From positions 16,460 to 80,459 of the forward strand of contig CAZWPX010000017.1 of NCBI GenBank assembly GCA_964636125.1: a stretch of DNA of 64,000 bases, in the 5' to 3' direction. Position 1 is the first letter of the stretch; each line of letters begins with the position of its first letter. Shown piece by piece: positions 1-8,730 of the stretch. The DNA comes from CAJINA01 sp964636125. Lineage in GTDB: Bacteria; Desulfobacterota; Desulfobacteria; Desulfobacterales; CAJINA01. The position numbers and the translations under genes were made by a program. The notes beneath the pieces are model-generated. The model saw only the letters and a list, made by a program, of their open reading frames with translations, did not search any database and was not told where the DNA came from.

Positions 1-1807
1 AGGGAGGGGCAAAGATCTCCTCCGTTGTTCCCCGTTCAAGAATATGCCCGAGGTACATGACAACAATGCGATCCGACAGGTAACGCACGACACTCAGGTC
101 ATGGCTTATGAAAAGCAGCGTGGTTTTATGCTCGCGCTGAATATCCATCAACAATTCAGTTACCGCCGCCGCAACTGAAACATCCAGAGCGGAAACCGGT
201 TCATCAGCAATTACCATGCTCGGGTTCCCGGCAAATGCCCGGGCGATACCGACCCGCTGCTTCTGCCCGCCGGACAGTTGCCGAGGTTTTCTAAAATAAA
301 AATCCCTTGGCAGTTTGACCGTATCCAGAAGCCGCATCACCCGTTTGAATATTTTCTTCTTATCGGTTTCCACCCCAAATTTCTTGATAACGCGGGATAT
401 CTGACCACCGATGCTGTGGCTGGGATTTAAGGTATCGAACGGATTTTGAAATACCATCTGAAGCGAGGCAATCTGTTTGGCGCTGCGGTCCCTGACCGCC
501 ACATCGGAAATATCTTTGCCCTTGTGCCGCACCTCACCATCGGTTCCAGCCTCCAGTCCCATCAACACTTTGGCAAAAGTTGATTTACCGCAACCGGATT
601 CGCCCACAATCGCAACTGTTTCACCCTCCCTGGCAGTAAAGTTCAATTCTTCATTGGCTTTTACATGACGAATTCTTTTACCGCTAATCAGGGCCCGCAG
701 GGAACTGTCGCGAACCTCGTAGTACTTCTTCATGCCGTCTACATTGAGAACCCTTTTGCCAAGCTCAATCGGGTCTTTTGCATCCTCTTCCGAAGCAGCA
801 CACCGATGGTCGATTTCATTATAGCGCAGGCAGCGTACACGATGGTCGGGGGCACTCCCTTCAACGTGTTCCATCGGAATATGATCCTGATCACACAATC
901 CCGGTTTGAAATGATCACAGCGCGGGTGGTAATAACAGCCCGATGGGCGTTCAAACGGCAACGGTAGTTGACCCCGGATCGGTTTGAGCGGCGCCGCATG
1001 CTTGTCGGCTGTGGGCAGCGGAATACAGGCAAAAAGGCCATGGGTATAAGGATGTTTGGGCCATGTGAAAAGCGAGTCTATCGTTCCTTCCTCCACAACT
1101 TCACCGGAATACATCACGAACACCCGGTCGCAGGTCTCCAAAATCAGCCCGAGATTGTGAGAAATATAGATCTGGGAAGTGCCGAACTTCCGACTGATAT
1201 CGGCAACCAGTTTCACAATGCCGGCTTCCACCGTCACGTCCAGAGCGGTGGTGGGTTCGTCCAGCAGCAACAGGGCTGGATTCGACAAAAGCCCCATGGC
1301 AATCACCACACGCTGTTGTTGTCCGCCCGATAACTGGTGCGGGTAGGATTCCATCAGCCTTTCAGGATCGGGCAGTTTGACATCCGACAACATCTGTACA
1401 GCTCTTTGCTGCGCTTCATCCTGGGAAATATTTTCATGCGCCAGGGGCACTTCCATAAGCTGAGTCTTGATTTTAAGGCTTGGATTCAAAGAGGCAAAAG
1501 GTTCCTGGTAGATCATGGCGATCTCCGCCCCTCGAATCCTGCGCAGCTCATTTTCTGACAGTTGGGTCAAATCGCGGCCTTTAAAAGTGATACTGCCGCT
1601 CTTGATACCCCCGTTGGCGCCCATGTACTGCATGATCGCCATTGCGACGGTGGATTTCCCGCAGCCCGACTCACCGACAATGCCGATGGTTTCACCAGGC
1701 TTTACGGTCAGCGAAAAATCCACTACTGCCGGGATCTCTCCCGCCCGGGTATAGTAAGAGATGCACAGGTCCTTGCAGACCAATACCGGTGCTTGCTCTT
1801 CATTCAT
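1..1807 (-). CDS. Peptide/opine-type ABC transporter, fused double ATP-binding protein (partial)
   Basis: Energises import by the two permeases encoded just upstream. One uninterrupted reading frame, which I followed codon by codon through the linker, holds two complete ABC domains. The first has Walker A GESGCGKST, signature LSGGQQQR and Walker B LLLLDEPT, followed by the oligopeptide-type Cys-containing tail. The second has GESGCGKST, LSGGQKQR and MVIADEP. This is the DppD-DppF (GsiA-like) fused layout rather than two genes. The start is ATG at 1807, with AGGAGG (complement of 1818-1823) ten bases upstream. At least 602 residues are present and the C-terminus is cut by the window edge. It is the last gene seen of the binding protein-permease-permease-ATPase operon. 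The substrate cannot be read from the ATPase. Confidence 0.93.
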   Translation of the reverse strand, partial: MNEEQAPVLVCKDLCISYYTRAGEIPAVVDFSLTVKPGETIGIVGESGCGKSTVAMAIMQYMGANGGIKSGSITFKGRDLTQLSENELRRIRGAEIAMIYQEPFASLNPSLKIKTQLMEVPLAHENISQDEAQQRAVQMLSDVKLPDPERLMESYPHQLSGGQQQRVVIAMGLLSNPALLLLDEPTTALDVTVEAGIVKLVADISRKFGTSQIYISHNLGLILETCDRVFVMYSGEVVEEGTIDSLFTWPKHPYTHGLFACIPLPTADKHAAPLKPIRGQLPLPFERPSGCYYHPRCDHFKPGLCDQDHIPMEHVEGSAPDHRVRCLRYNEIDHRCAASEEDAKDPIELGKRVLNVDGMKKYYEVRDSSLRALISGKRIRHVKANEELNFTAREGETVAIVGESGCGKSTFAKVLMGLEAGTDGEVRHKGKDISDVAVRDRSAKQIASLQMVFQNPFDTLNPSHSIGGQISRVIKKFGVETDKKKIFKRVMRLLDTVKLPRDFYFRKPRQLSGGQKQRVGIARAFAGNPSMVIADEPVSALDVSVAAAVTELLMDIQREHKTTLLFISHDLSVVRYLSDRIVVMYLGHILERGTTEEIFAPP

Positions 1808-1821
1808 ATGTTGCTTGCCTC

Positions 1822-2715
1822 CTAATCACGCAGTGAGATTTCACGCAGGCCGTCCGCCAGCAGGTTAAATCCCAGTATCAAAGAAGATATCGCGATGCAG
1901 GGAAAGAGGGTCATGTGTGGAAACGCCATGGCCATCTGCCGGGTTTCGTTAACCATGCCACCCCAGTCCGGGTCCGGCGGCGGCAGACCCAGACCGAGAA
2001 AACCGAGCACACCGATAGTGATGATAACATAACCAAGCCGCAGACAGGCATCCACAATCAGCGGGCCGCGCGCGTTGGGTAAGATCTCAACTAACATCAC
2101 ACGCCAGTCTGATTCACCCCGGGTCTGGGCCGCCGCGACATAGTCCCGATTGCGCAGGTCCAAAACCAATCCCCGTACGATGCGCATGATCCCGGGAGAA
2201 GAGGCAAACGTAATGGCAATGATGATGTTCATGCCTGAAGCGCCGATCGTCGCAATCACAATGATGTACAACACCAGCACTGGAAATGAGAGAATGATGT
2301 CGGCGATCCGGGACAGGATATCGTCCACCCAGCCACCGCGATATCCGGCCATAAGCCCCATCAGGATGCCCACCGTATAAGCGGAAATGGTGGCCAGCGG
2401 TGCGTAGATCAAAACGGTGCGCGACCCCCAGATGATGCGCGACAGGATATCCCTGCCGATATGATCGGTGCCGAGCCAAAAGGTGCCGCCGCCCTTTAAC
2501 GCCGCCGCACCCGGCTTTGCAAAAGGCTGGATGGACGAGTTGGGTTCAAACGGGGCCAGCAATGGGGCAAAAATGGCCACCAGCACCCAGAACAGGATGA
2601 GAGCCATTCCCACCATGCCGACCCAACTCTCGCGCAAAAGGGCAAGAGATTTCAACCCACGCCAGAGAGCCGCCATATATCCCGCTGTGGGCATTTGGGT
2701 TGTAGATGTTTTCAT
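1822..2715 (-). CDS. Peptide-type ABC transporter permease, DppC-like
   Basis: Inner-membrane permease of 297 residues, one half of the transport channel. It has a hydrophobic N-terminal segment (about residues 33-55), the OppC-type extracytoplasmic linker, and then the multi-span core with the EAA-like loop around ILPNARGPLIVDACLRLG. The C-terminus NLLADGLREISLRD is typical of DppC/OppC. It lies directly between the dppB-like gene upstream and the fused ATPase downstream, and its stop codon is only 14 bases from the ATPase start, so the genes are co-transcribed. The family assignment is firm. The substrate (dipeptide, N-methylated amino acid or other) is inferred from neighbours only. Confidence 0.93.
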   Translation of the reverse strand: MKTSTTQMPTAGYMAALWRGLKSLALLRESWVGMVGMALILFWVLVAIFAPLLAPFEPNSSIQPFAKPGAAALKGGGTFWLGTDHIGRDILSRIIWGSRTVLIYAPLATISAYTVGILMGLMAGYRGGWVDDILSRIADIILSFPVLVLYIIVIATIGASGMNIIIAITFASSPGIMRIVRGLVLDLRNRDYVAAAQTRGESDWRVMLVEILPNARGPLIVDACLRLGYVIITIGVLGFLGLGLPPPDPDWGGMVNETRQMAMAFPHMTLFPCIAISSLILGFNLLADGLREISLRD

Positions 2716-2726
2716 GACAAGCCTCC

Positions 2727-3662
2727 TCAGCTAAATCGGATCCGCGGGTTAAGAAAGGTATACCCAATATCGGCAATGGTCTGGGTCGTAACGGCAACGC
2801 AAACCGCCACCATGGCGCAGGCCTCCAGCAGGGCTATATCATTGTTCAGGGAGGCCTCGAGGATCAGGGCACCAAAACCCTTGTAGGCAAAGAAAAACTC
2901 GACGACAATAACCCCGGACAGCAGCCAGTTGATCTGCAGCATGATGACCGTAAAAGGGGCGATCAGGGCATTGCGCAACGCGTGCTTGACGATAACGGTT
3001 CGATAGGGCAGGCCCTTCAACACTGCCGTGCGGATGTACTGGGAGGTCATTACCTCCGCCATGGATGCCCGGGTCATGCGGGCTACATAGCCAAAATCAT
3101 AGACAATCAATACCATAGCGGGCAGAATCAGCTGTTTGAAGTCAAATCCGCCCGACATACTGCTGGTGCCGGGCAGCCATTTCAGGCCGAAGACAAAGAT
3201 AGCGGAGAAAAAAACCGCGCTGGCAAATTCCGGCACGGAAGTGGTGATAATGCCGAAAACCGATATCGACCGGTCGAGTTTGGACCCTTCTTTCATCCCT
3301 GACAGGACGCCCAATGTCAAAGAGAGTGGAATCATAAGGGCAAATGTCCAGAAACCCAGGATAGCGGTATTCCACAGCCGGGGCAGCATGACGTCGGCCA
3401 CCGGGCCTTTAAAACGGATGGATTCTCCCAACTCGCCGGTCGCAAAATTGCCCAGCCACTTTACGTAGCGTAGCGCAACCGGTTGATTGTAACCGTGCTG
3501 CTCCCGCCACAGTTCCCGCTGTTCTTCGTTGGAGAACTGGCCCAGTACGCGGATCGCCGGGTCGCCGGTGAACTCCGTTTCCAGCAGAAAAAATAGAATC
3601 AGCGATACGACAATCATAGTAAAAACCATGAATGCGATGCGCTTGACTACCAGGGTAACCAT
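2727..3662 (-). CDS. Peptide-type ABC transporter permease, DppB-like
   Basis: Inner-membrane permease of 311 residues, partner of the DppC-like protein downstream. It begins with a membrane segment (about residues 9-29), followed by the large DppB/OppB periplasmic loop containing GDPAIRVLG and an EQHGYNQPVALRYVKWL-like stretch. The BPD transporter core follows, with the EAA-type loop near VLKGLPYRTVIVKHALRNA. The length and the C-terminal LNPRIRF motif are normal for the family. A GGAGG-like site precedes the ATG. It lies between the binding-protein gene and dppC-like gene in the same leftward operon. Confidence 0.93.
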   Translation of the reverse strand: MVTLVVKRIAFMVFTMIVVSLILFFLLETEFTGDPAIRVLGQFSNEEQRELWREQHGYNQPVALRYVKWLGNFATGELGESIRFKGPVADVMLPRLWNTAILGFWTFALMIPLSLTLGVLSGMKEGSKLDRSISVFGIITTSVPEFASAVFFSAIFVFGLKWLPGTSSMSGGFDFKQLILPAMVLIVYDFGYVARMTRASMAEVMTSQYIRTAVLKGLPYRTVIVKHALRNALIAPFTVIMLQINWLLSGVIVVEFFFAYKGFGALILEASLNNDIALLEACAMVAVCVAVTTQTIADIGYTFLNPRIRFS

Positions 3663-3756
3663 TTTGGCTCCTCCTAAGATGGCGATATATCTTTTTTACA
3701 AGACAGAGAAGGGAGAGCCTGCCGGGCCCTCCCTTCCGCAAAATTACAAGGCCTGG

Positions 3757-5466
3757 CTAACCCAGGGAGACCTTGTGGAAACGATAGTAACGGGTTGGAT
3801 GCATTTCAAAACCCTTGACATTGTCGCGGATCGCCGTGAACACCGCCCGGAAGAACGGCTGGACCAGGACGGCGTCATCCTGCAGAATTTTCTCAACCTT
3901 CTCCATCTTGGCCCGGCGATCTTCAACATTAAACGTCGATTCCGCTGCGATCAGGGCGGCATCAAACTCGGGATTGGCATAGCTTGACTCGTTCCAGGGC
4001 ACCCCGGTGCGATAGGCCAACCCCAGAACCATAACGGCCAGGGGCCGGTGGGTCCAGGAGGTCAGGCTCAGCGGCGCCTTGGTCCAGACATCCCAGTATT
4101 GCGCCTGCGGCATCAGGTTCATTTTGATGTTGATCCCGGCCTTGGCCGCATCCTCTTTCAAAACGGCCACCGAGTCTTGCTCCCAGACGCCCTCGGTATT
4201 CCCCACATTGCAGGTCAGTTCAATGCCGTTGGGATAGCCGGCCTCGGCCAGCAGCTTTTTCGCCTTGGCGATATTCTGCTTGAACGGCTTCAGTTTAAAA
4301 TATTCGGGATGAATCGTGGCGACGTGGTGGTGTTCCGCGACGATCCCCAGGCCGCGATGGGCGATGTCGAGCTGCCGCCGGGCGTCACAGGTCAACTGCA
4401 CGGCCCTGCGGACACGTTTATCGGTAAACGGTTTTTTGTTGACTTTCATGCGAATCACGCCGGTCTGGGTCGATGGAATCTCAACGACATTGATGCCCGG
4501 AATGCTTTTGGCGGCTTCCAGGGTGGTCAGGTCCAGGTTGTAGATGCCGTCCACCTGTTTTGAAGCGATGGCGGCCAGGTAGGCGCCGGCATCCTGGCCC
4601 AGGTCGACAAAGCGGATCTCGTCAAGATAGACGTCACCACCCCAGTAGGGCGCATTGCGCTTTTTCAGAACCGCCAGTTCACCCACCCTGAATTCGGACA
4701 GAGTGTAGGGGCCGGTGCCCACCGGGTTCTTGGACAGATCCCCGCCCTCTTTTTCAAAATCGCGGTGCACGATGGCAGTAGGATAATTGTACAGGTTCTC
4801 GGGAATCGACAATACCGGCGATTTCAGGTTGAGCTGCACGGTATGATTATCCACCTTCTCCACAGCGTTTTTGATCATGCGCTTGATCGGCTTGCCTTTT
4901 TTATTCTTCTTGCCGGTCTCCTCCAGCATGGCGTCGAACAGGCCCAGGTTGGAGGATCCTGTTTTGGGATCAAGCCAGCGGGTGAAATTGAACACGACAT
5001 CATCGGCAATGAAGTCATCCCCGTTGGACCACTTGACCCCCTTGCGCAGATGGAAGGTCCAGGTCTTCAGGTCGTCGGAGGCATTCCAGCGGGTAGCCAG
5101 GCCGGGGCGGGTTATGTTATCCGGGCCAGTCTCGACGAGGTATTCGACAATATGCCGGGAAACGATGGATTTCTGCGTCCAGGAATAGGTGGCCGGGTCG
5201 GCCATCTCCTGTACCTGCATACCAAACTTGATGACGCCGCCCTTTTTGTGGCTGGCGGCCATGGCGGATGACACCATGTCCGGCAGCACATCCTTCCCCA
5301 GTATTTTGGATGCCAGGCTGTAGGCAGCCGTCGCGGATACGCCGAGCAGTGTGGTCGTACGCAGGAATTCGCGCCGGGAACATCTGCCTTCGGACAGCGC
5401 TGTTTCCATGTGCTCCACGCCGGGGTGCACTTTCTGGATGGTCGGGTCCTTCTTTTCAGTCGTCAT
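3757..5466 (-). CDS. Tat-exported ABC transporter substrate-binding protein, family 5 (DppA/OppA type)
   Basis: Periplasmic or lipid-anchored ligand-binding component of about 569 residues that feeds the adjacent permeases. An N-terminal twin-arginine signal is visible: SRREFL with the arginines at residues 31-32, then a hydrophobic stretch ending near SLASKILG. The family 5 pattern follows (WTFHLRKGVKWSNGDDF, GTGPYTLSEF, AIASKQVDGIYN, AEAGYPNGIEL). A longer frame reaches back to 5514, but ATG 5466 is preceded at a proper distance by GGAGG in GGGAGGTAGC, so I use it. It is the first gene of the transporter operon and has a candidate promoter at 5678-5706. The Tat route suggests folding before export. 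The ligand is unknown; methylated amines or small peptides fit the neighbourhood. Confidence 0.9.
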   Translation of the reverse strand: MTTEKKDPTIQKVHPGVEHMETALSEGRCSRREFLRTTTLLGVSATAAYSLASKILGKDVLPDMVSSAMAASHKKGGVIKFGMQVQEMADPATYSWTQKSIVSRHIVEYLVETGPDNITRPGLATRWNASDDLKTWTFHLRKGVKWSNGDDFIADDVVFNFTRWLDPKTGSSNLGLFDAMLEETGKKNKKGKPIKRMIKNAVEKVDNHTVQLNLKSPVLSIPENLYNYPTAIVHRDFEKEGGDLSKNPVGTGPYTLSEFRVGELAVLKKRNAPYWGGDVYLDEIRFVDLGQDAGAYLAAIASKQVDGIYNLDLTTLEAAKSIPGINVVEIPSTQTGVIRMKVNKKPFTDKRVRRAVQLTCDARRQLDIAHRGLGIVAEHHHVATIHPEYFKLKPFKQNIAKAKKLLAEAGYPNGIELTCNVGNTEGVWEQDSVAVLKEDAAKAGINIKMNLMPQAQYWDVWTKAPLSLTSWTHRPLAVMVLGLAYRTGVPWNESSYANPEFDAALIAAESTFNVEDRRAKMEKVEKILQDDAVLVQPFFRAVFTAIRDNVKGFEMHPTRYYRFHKVSLG

Positions 5467-5785
5467 GATGCTACCTCCTCCCACATTGTTAAGTTGTTTG
5501 GAAAGTTCACGCATTCAATCGGTCAATGATTATAAAAAAGATATCCAACAGTAAGGATGAAATACCTCCGGTATCGAGACCTGCGTAGAGTTGTTTGGTT
5601 ATTGGTCCCGGACCGTGCCTCGTGTGTCGGTCCTTTACGCTGGGTTGTTTACAGGCAGAAAGAGTTTATGTTTTTCGAGTATGTCAACTTACGGTCTGCT
5701 TGTCAAGATACGGAATTTGCAGGTTTTTCCGATAAAGCACCATTGATGAACAGACAATCCGCGCCATCTCCTACGATGCATGGTT
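5467..5785. other. Intergenic region upstream of the transporter operon
   Basis: About 320 bases lie between the binding-protein start and the end of the FAD oxidoreductase. There is no convincing gene. The leftward strand carries a sigma-70-like promoter (annotated separately), a second TTGACA-like motif about 17 bases inside it, and then a long untranslated leader. A short ORF in this region has no ribosome-binding site or recognisable protein. Confidence 0.5.
5678..5706 (-). promoter_or_regulatory. Candidate sigma-70 promoter of the transporter operon
   Basis: Read leftward, TTGACA (complement of 5701-5706) is followed after 17 bases by CATACT (complement of 5678-5683), four of six matches to the -10 consensus. 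It faces the binding-protein gene, leaving a leader of roughly 200 bases. A second TTGACA copy overlaps the spacer. Pattern only; no transcript evidence. Confidence 0.35.
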
Positions 5786-7093
5786 TTACCCAATTACCGA
5801 AAAACTGGATTCTTCGTTTATTTCACGGTTCCGGCTGAAAAAACCGATGTTCAACGTGTAATCAATATACTTCATGCGGTACTGCAGCGGCTCCCTGTCG
5901 TGATCGCGGCCGCTTTCACAGTATTGAACCAGGTCAGACATGAACGCTCCGACCACCGGCGCATTCTTGTACTGGTTGCCGCTCGTACCGACAGCCAGGT
6001 AGTATCCGGGCAGGCTGGACTTGTCATAGATGGGGTACCAGTCATCCGACATATCGTACAGATCGACCAGCCCCTGCATCCGGTTGGGGATGGGCAGATC
6101 CGGGAGTCGCATGGCTTCCCGCATAACCTGAGTGCGCGCCTGATCGGTAAAATCGAGATTGTAATCGTCGGGGTCTACATACTCCAGGGGGTCGCAAGCG
6201 GGTTCTTCGCTGCCGATCAAAATGTGATTGCCGGTTTCCGGCCGGGTATAGACCCCGGTGTCGCTGTCGGACGTGATGACACCGGTGTTTTCCCAATCCA
6301 CCCCTTCCGGACTGGGTACATGGGCCACCTCCACCCGCAGGGCCCTGGTTTTGATGTTCATCTGGTCCGTGATGCCGGCCATTTGATTGATGCGACTGGA
6401 ATGGGGCCCGGCCACATTGATCACCACGGGCGCTTGCAGTGTCTGGCCGTCATTCAAGGCAACGCCTTTAACCCGCCCGGCGCTTTTCATAATATCCACA
6501 ACTTCGGCGTTGAACAGAAATTCAGCGCCCAGATTCCGGGCGGCCATTTCCACGTTGTGGGTCGACAGCTTGGGGTCACTTATATACCCGGATTCAGGCG
6601 CATAGACCGCCCCGTTAACCCTTCCGCCGGTGGGTGTCCCGAAATCCGGGTCATCCATCAATTTTTGCGGAGAATAGAGTCGCATATCCGGTTTGGGGAG
6701 ATAACGTTTTATCTCCTCCGGATTAAGTTCACGGTAGCCGACCCCCAGTTTGTCAAGGGAGCCCATAACCTTTACCAGGTTGTCGTTAACCTCGGTTTTA
6801 AAAACCAGGGCTCCGGTGTTCTTGTAATGGGCCAGGCCATCGGGATCCTCGACATTTATATAGCGGGGCCAGTCAAGCCAGTAGTAATAGCCTTCCCGGG
6901 CCAGGGCGACCCCTTCGGGTGATGAGTAATAAAACCTGATGATGGCACAGCTGCCGGAGGTGGATCCGAACCCTGAACCGCCCAGTTTATCGACATTCAG
7001 GGTTTTAAAGCCCTTAAGGGTCAGTTCATAGGCGATGCAGTTGCCGATAATTCCGGCCCCGATAATGATGGCATCATATCTTCCAAGCGTCAT
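5786..7093 (-). CDS. FAD-dependent amine/amino-acid oxidoreductase (DAO family), copy 1
   Basis: Flavoprotein of 435 residues predicted to oxidise a secondary or N-methylated amine. The Rossmann motif GAGIIG lies at residues 12-17, after DAIII, and ends the first strand with a VDK acidic position. The DAO-type motifs NVAGPHS and GNQYKNAPVVG are present in the second half. It is clearly paralogous to the protein at 16295-17632: both share the GSTSGSCAI/GSTAGSCAI region and end in FFSRxREINxxSSFSV. The start is ATG 7093, preceded by GGAGAGATATAC; an in-frame ATG at 7114 is less well placed. It lies between the transporter operon and the methyltransferase, so it probably acts on the imported substrate. 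Electrons may go to the ETF encoded further right. Confidence 0.88.
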   Translation of the reverse strand: MTLGRYDAIIIGAGIIGNCIAYELTLKGFKTLNVDKLGGSGFGSTSGSCAIIRFYYSSPEGVALAREGYYYWLDWPRYINVEDPDGLAHYKNTGALVFKTEVNDNLVKVMGSLDKLGVGYRELNPEEIKRYLPKPDMRLYSPQKLMDDPDFGTPTGGRVNGAVYAPESGYISDPKLSTHNVEMAARNLGAEFLFNAEVVDIMKSAGRVKGVALNDGQTLQAPVVINVAGPHSSRINQMAGITDQMNIKTRALRVEVAHVPSPEGVDWENTGVITSDSDTGVYTRPETGNHILIGSEEPACDPLEYVDPDDYNLDFTDQARTQVMREAMRLPDLPIPNRMQGLVDLYDMSDDWYPIYDKSSLPGYYLAVGTSGNQYKNAPVVGAFMSDLVQYCESGRDHDREPLQYRMKYIDYTLNIGFFSRNREINEESSFSVIG

Positions 7094-7106
7094 GTATATC
7101 TCTCCA

Positions 7107-7142
7107 TAGTTCAAAGTTCGATGTTGAGTGTTAGATGTTCAT
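7107..7142. repeat. Degenerate short tandem repeat (GAACATC-like units)
   Basis: On the minus strand this stretch reads as successive variants of a seven- to nine-base unit (GAACATCT, AACACTC, AACATCG, AACTTTG). It lies just before the leader of the FAD oxidoreductase. Similar low-complexity strings are, from general knowledge, common between genes in Desulfobacterota. Function unknown. Confidence 0.35.
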
Positions 7143-7249
7143 CTTTTCAAACTTTGAGCATCTTTTCCGAACAGCCAATTATCGCTGAACTGGTCCGAAG
7201 GACCCGGTTTTTGAAGCTGAAATGGAATACCCCCCAGCGTCACACGGGG

Positions 7250-8730
7250 TTATCCTTTCTCTAATTTAGTCAGGATCTCCTTTTCGCCTTCTTTTTTCAA
7301 CCTTTCCAGTTCCGAAATCACCTTGTCGCTTAACGGTTCGGGTTTGTGGGTTTCCGAAATCATCCGGACTTCTTCTTTTACCCGGTCTTCCATTGACGGT
7401 TTGCCTGATGCAATCCAGGCATCAATGGTCTGCCTGTTCAGAAGCCTGGAGGTGCTCAGTTCATTTCTAAAATGCTGCAAGGTATGCTTCTGAGTCATAA
7501 AATGACCACCAGGTCCCACATCTTCTATGACCTGTCTGGCCAGGGTTTCTCTTGTTACCGTGATGCCCTTTACAAAGCGTTTCGTCATACCGACCACTTC
7601 GTTGCCCANNNNNNNNNNATTACCAACTGCTCAAGGGAACAGGCCATGCCCGATGCCAAATAACCGACGTCATGAATCAAATTCAAGCCGGAGAGCCCCT
7701 GGCTCAATATCGAGAAGGCACTTTCAAGACCTGCCTGGGCATCCAGCAATTTTGAATCCGAGGCACCGGCAAGACCCCAGGTGGGCAGGTTGAACGACCG
7801 CGCCACCTCTGCCTGGGCGGCAATGGCCAGGCTATTTTCCGGTGCCGCGACTGTCATGAGTGCTGTTCTCATATCGAGGATGCCGACATTGCCGCTCATG
7901 GCAACCGGGCACCCTTTTTTCCGCAACTGGGCAATGGTGAGGTGGATAAGTGATTCGGCTGTGATCTGGGCAATAAGTCCCGCCATGGTAACCGGTCCGG
8001 TAGCGCCCGCCGAAACCGTTGAACCCGGCAGCTGAGGCATAAACCGGTCAGCTGCCACGAAAATCCGCTCAATGACCTCATCCGGAAAGAAAAGGGGGGC
8101 AATGGGTTCCGGGTAAACAATAATAAACGGTTTCTCTCTTAAACTTTCCTGTCCCCCGGCAATCACAGCCGCCATCTCGTAAACATACTCGCATCCCAGA
8201 GCGGAGTATCCGATAAAAACAGCCGGTTTGGTGGTATTGGAAAACAGGGCTTGCATTTCATGGACTTCCGCGGCATTCCCGGGCACATCCTGGGCAGTCC
8301 CCATGGGCATCACCCAGTCAATGTGCTCACAGGCATCGGCTACTTTTGCCCCCAGTTCAATATCCTTAATCGTCGTCGGCCGGATTTCACCACTGAATGC
8401 ATCCCGTGTGTTCGGACTGGCCGTGGATGTGCCGTAATAACTTTTTTCGCCTTCCACTTCCATTGCCCGCCGACCATTGCGGTCATAAATGGTCCAGCCC
8501 TGGGGAGTCGTAACCAGGCACTCTTCAACAATATACCTGGGAATTTTGATATTGTTGTCGTGCACCCACGCGCCGGCCTGTTTCATCATTTTGTGAACTT
8601 CTTTGTGCAGGCATTTGAACCCCACCTTTTCAATAATATCAAAGGCCGCCTGTTTTATTTCCCAGATCTGGTCGTCCGTCAAAATCTGCATACTGACGGA
8701 CCGGTTTTGCGTATTTGAAGACTGTATCAA
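7250..8730 (-). CDS. MttB/MtgB-family (non-pyrrolysine) methylamine:corrinoid methyltransferase, interrupted by an assembly gap
   Basis: Member of the trimethylamine methyltransferase superfamily, which moves a methyl group from a quaternary or tertiary amine to a corrinoid protein. Family features are DIIEKVGFKCLH near the N-terminus, STASPNTRDAFSGE, GPVTMAGL, and LEQLV followed by NEVVGMTKRFVKGI. No in-frame amber codon occurs, so this is not a pyrrolysine enzyme; betaine-type substrates fit better. A 10-N spacer (7609-7618) splits the frame. Deleting the Ns and one duplicated T joins LEQLV to MGNEVVGM and restores one frame of 489 codons. The start is TTG 8730, with GGAGG (complement of 8740-8744) nine bases upstream. 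It overlaps the stop of the AOR gene as TTGA, implying translational coupling. A cognate corrinoid protein gene is not in the window. Confidence 0.88.
7609..7618. other. Assembly gap placeholder (10 Ns)
   Basis: Exactly ten Ns lie inside the methyltransferase gene. The bases flanking the spacer share a T, and the codon arithmetic (1112 + 359 - 1 = 1470) gives an intact gene when the Ns and that T are removed. This looks like a scaffold join of contigs that actually overlap, not missing biology. Confidence 0.9.

Noticed and set aside
5780..6922. 380-residue frame on the plus strand
   Set aside because: It is antisense to the FAD oxidoreductase, which has clear motifs and a ribosome-binding site; the plus-strand translation shows no family pattern.
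7250..8730. Pyrrolysine in the MttB-family gene
   Set aside because: No in-frame TAG occurs in the readable frame; the break is only the N spacer.
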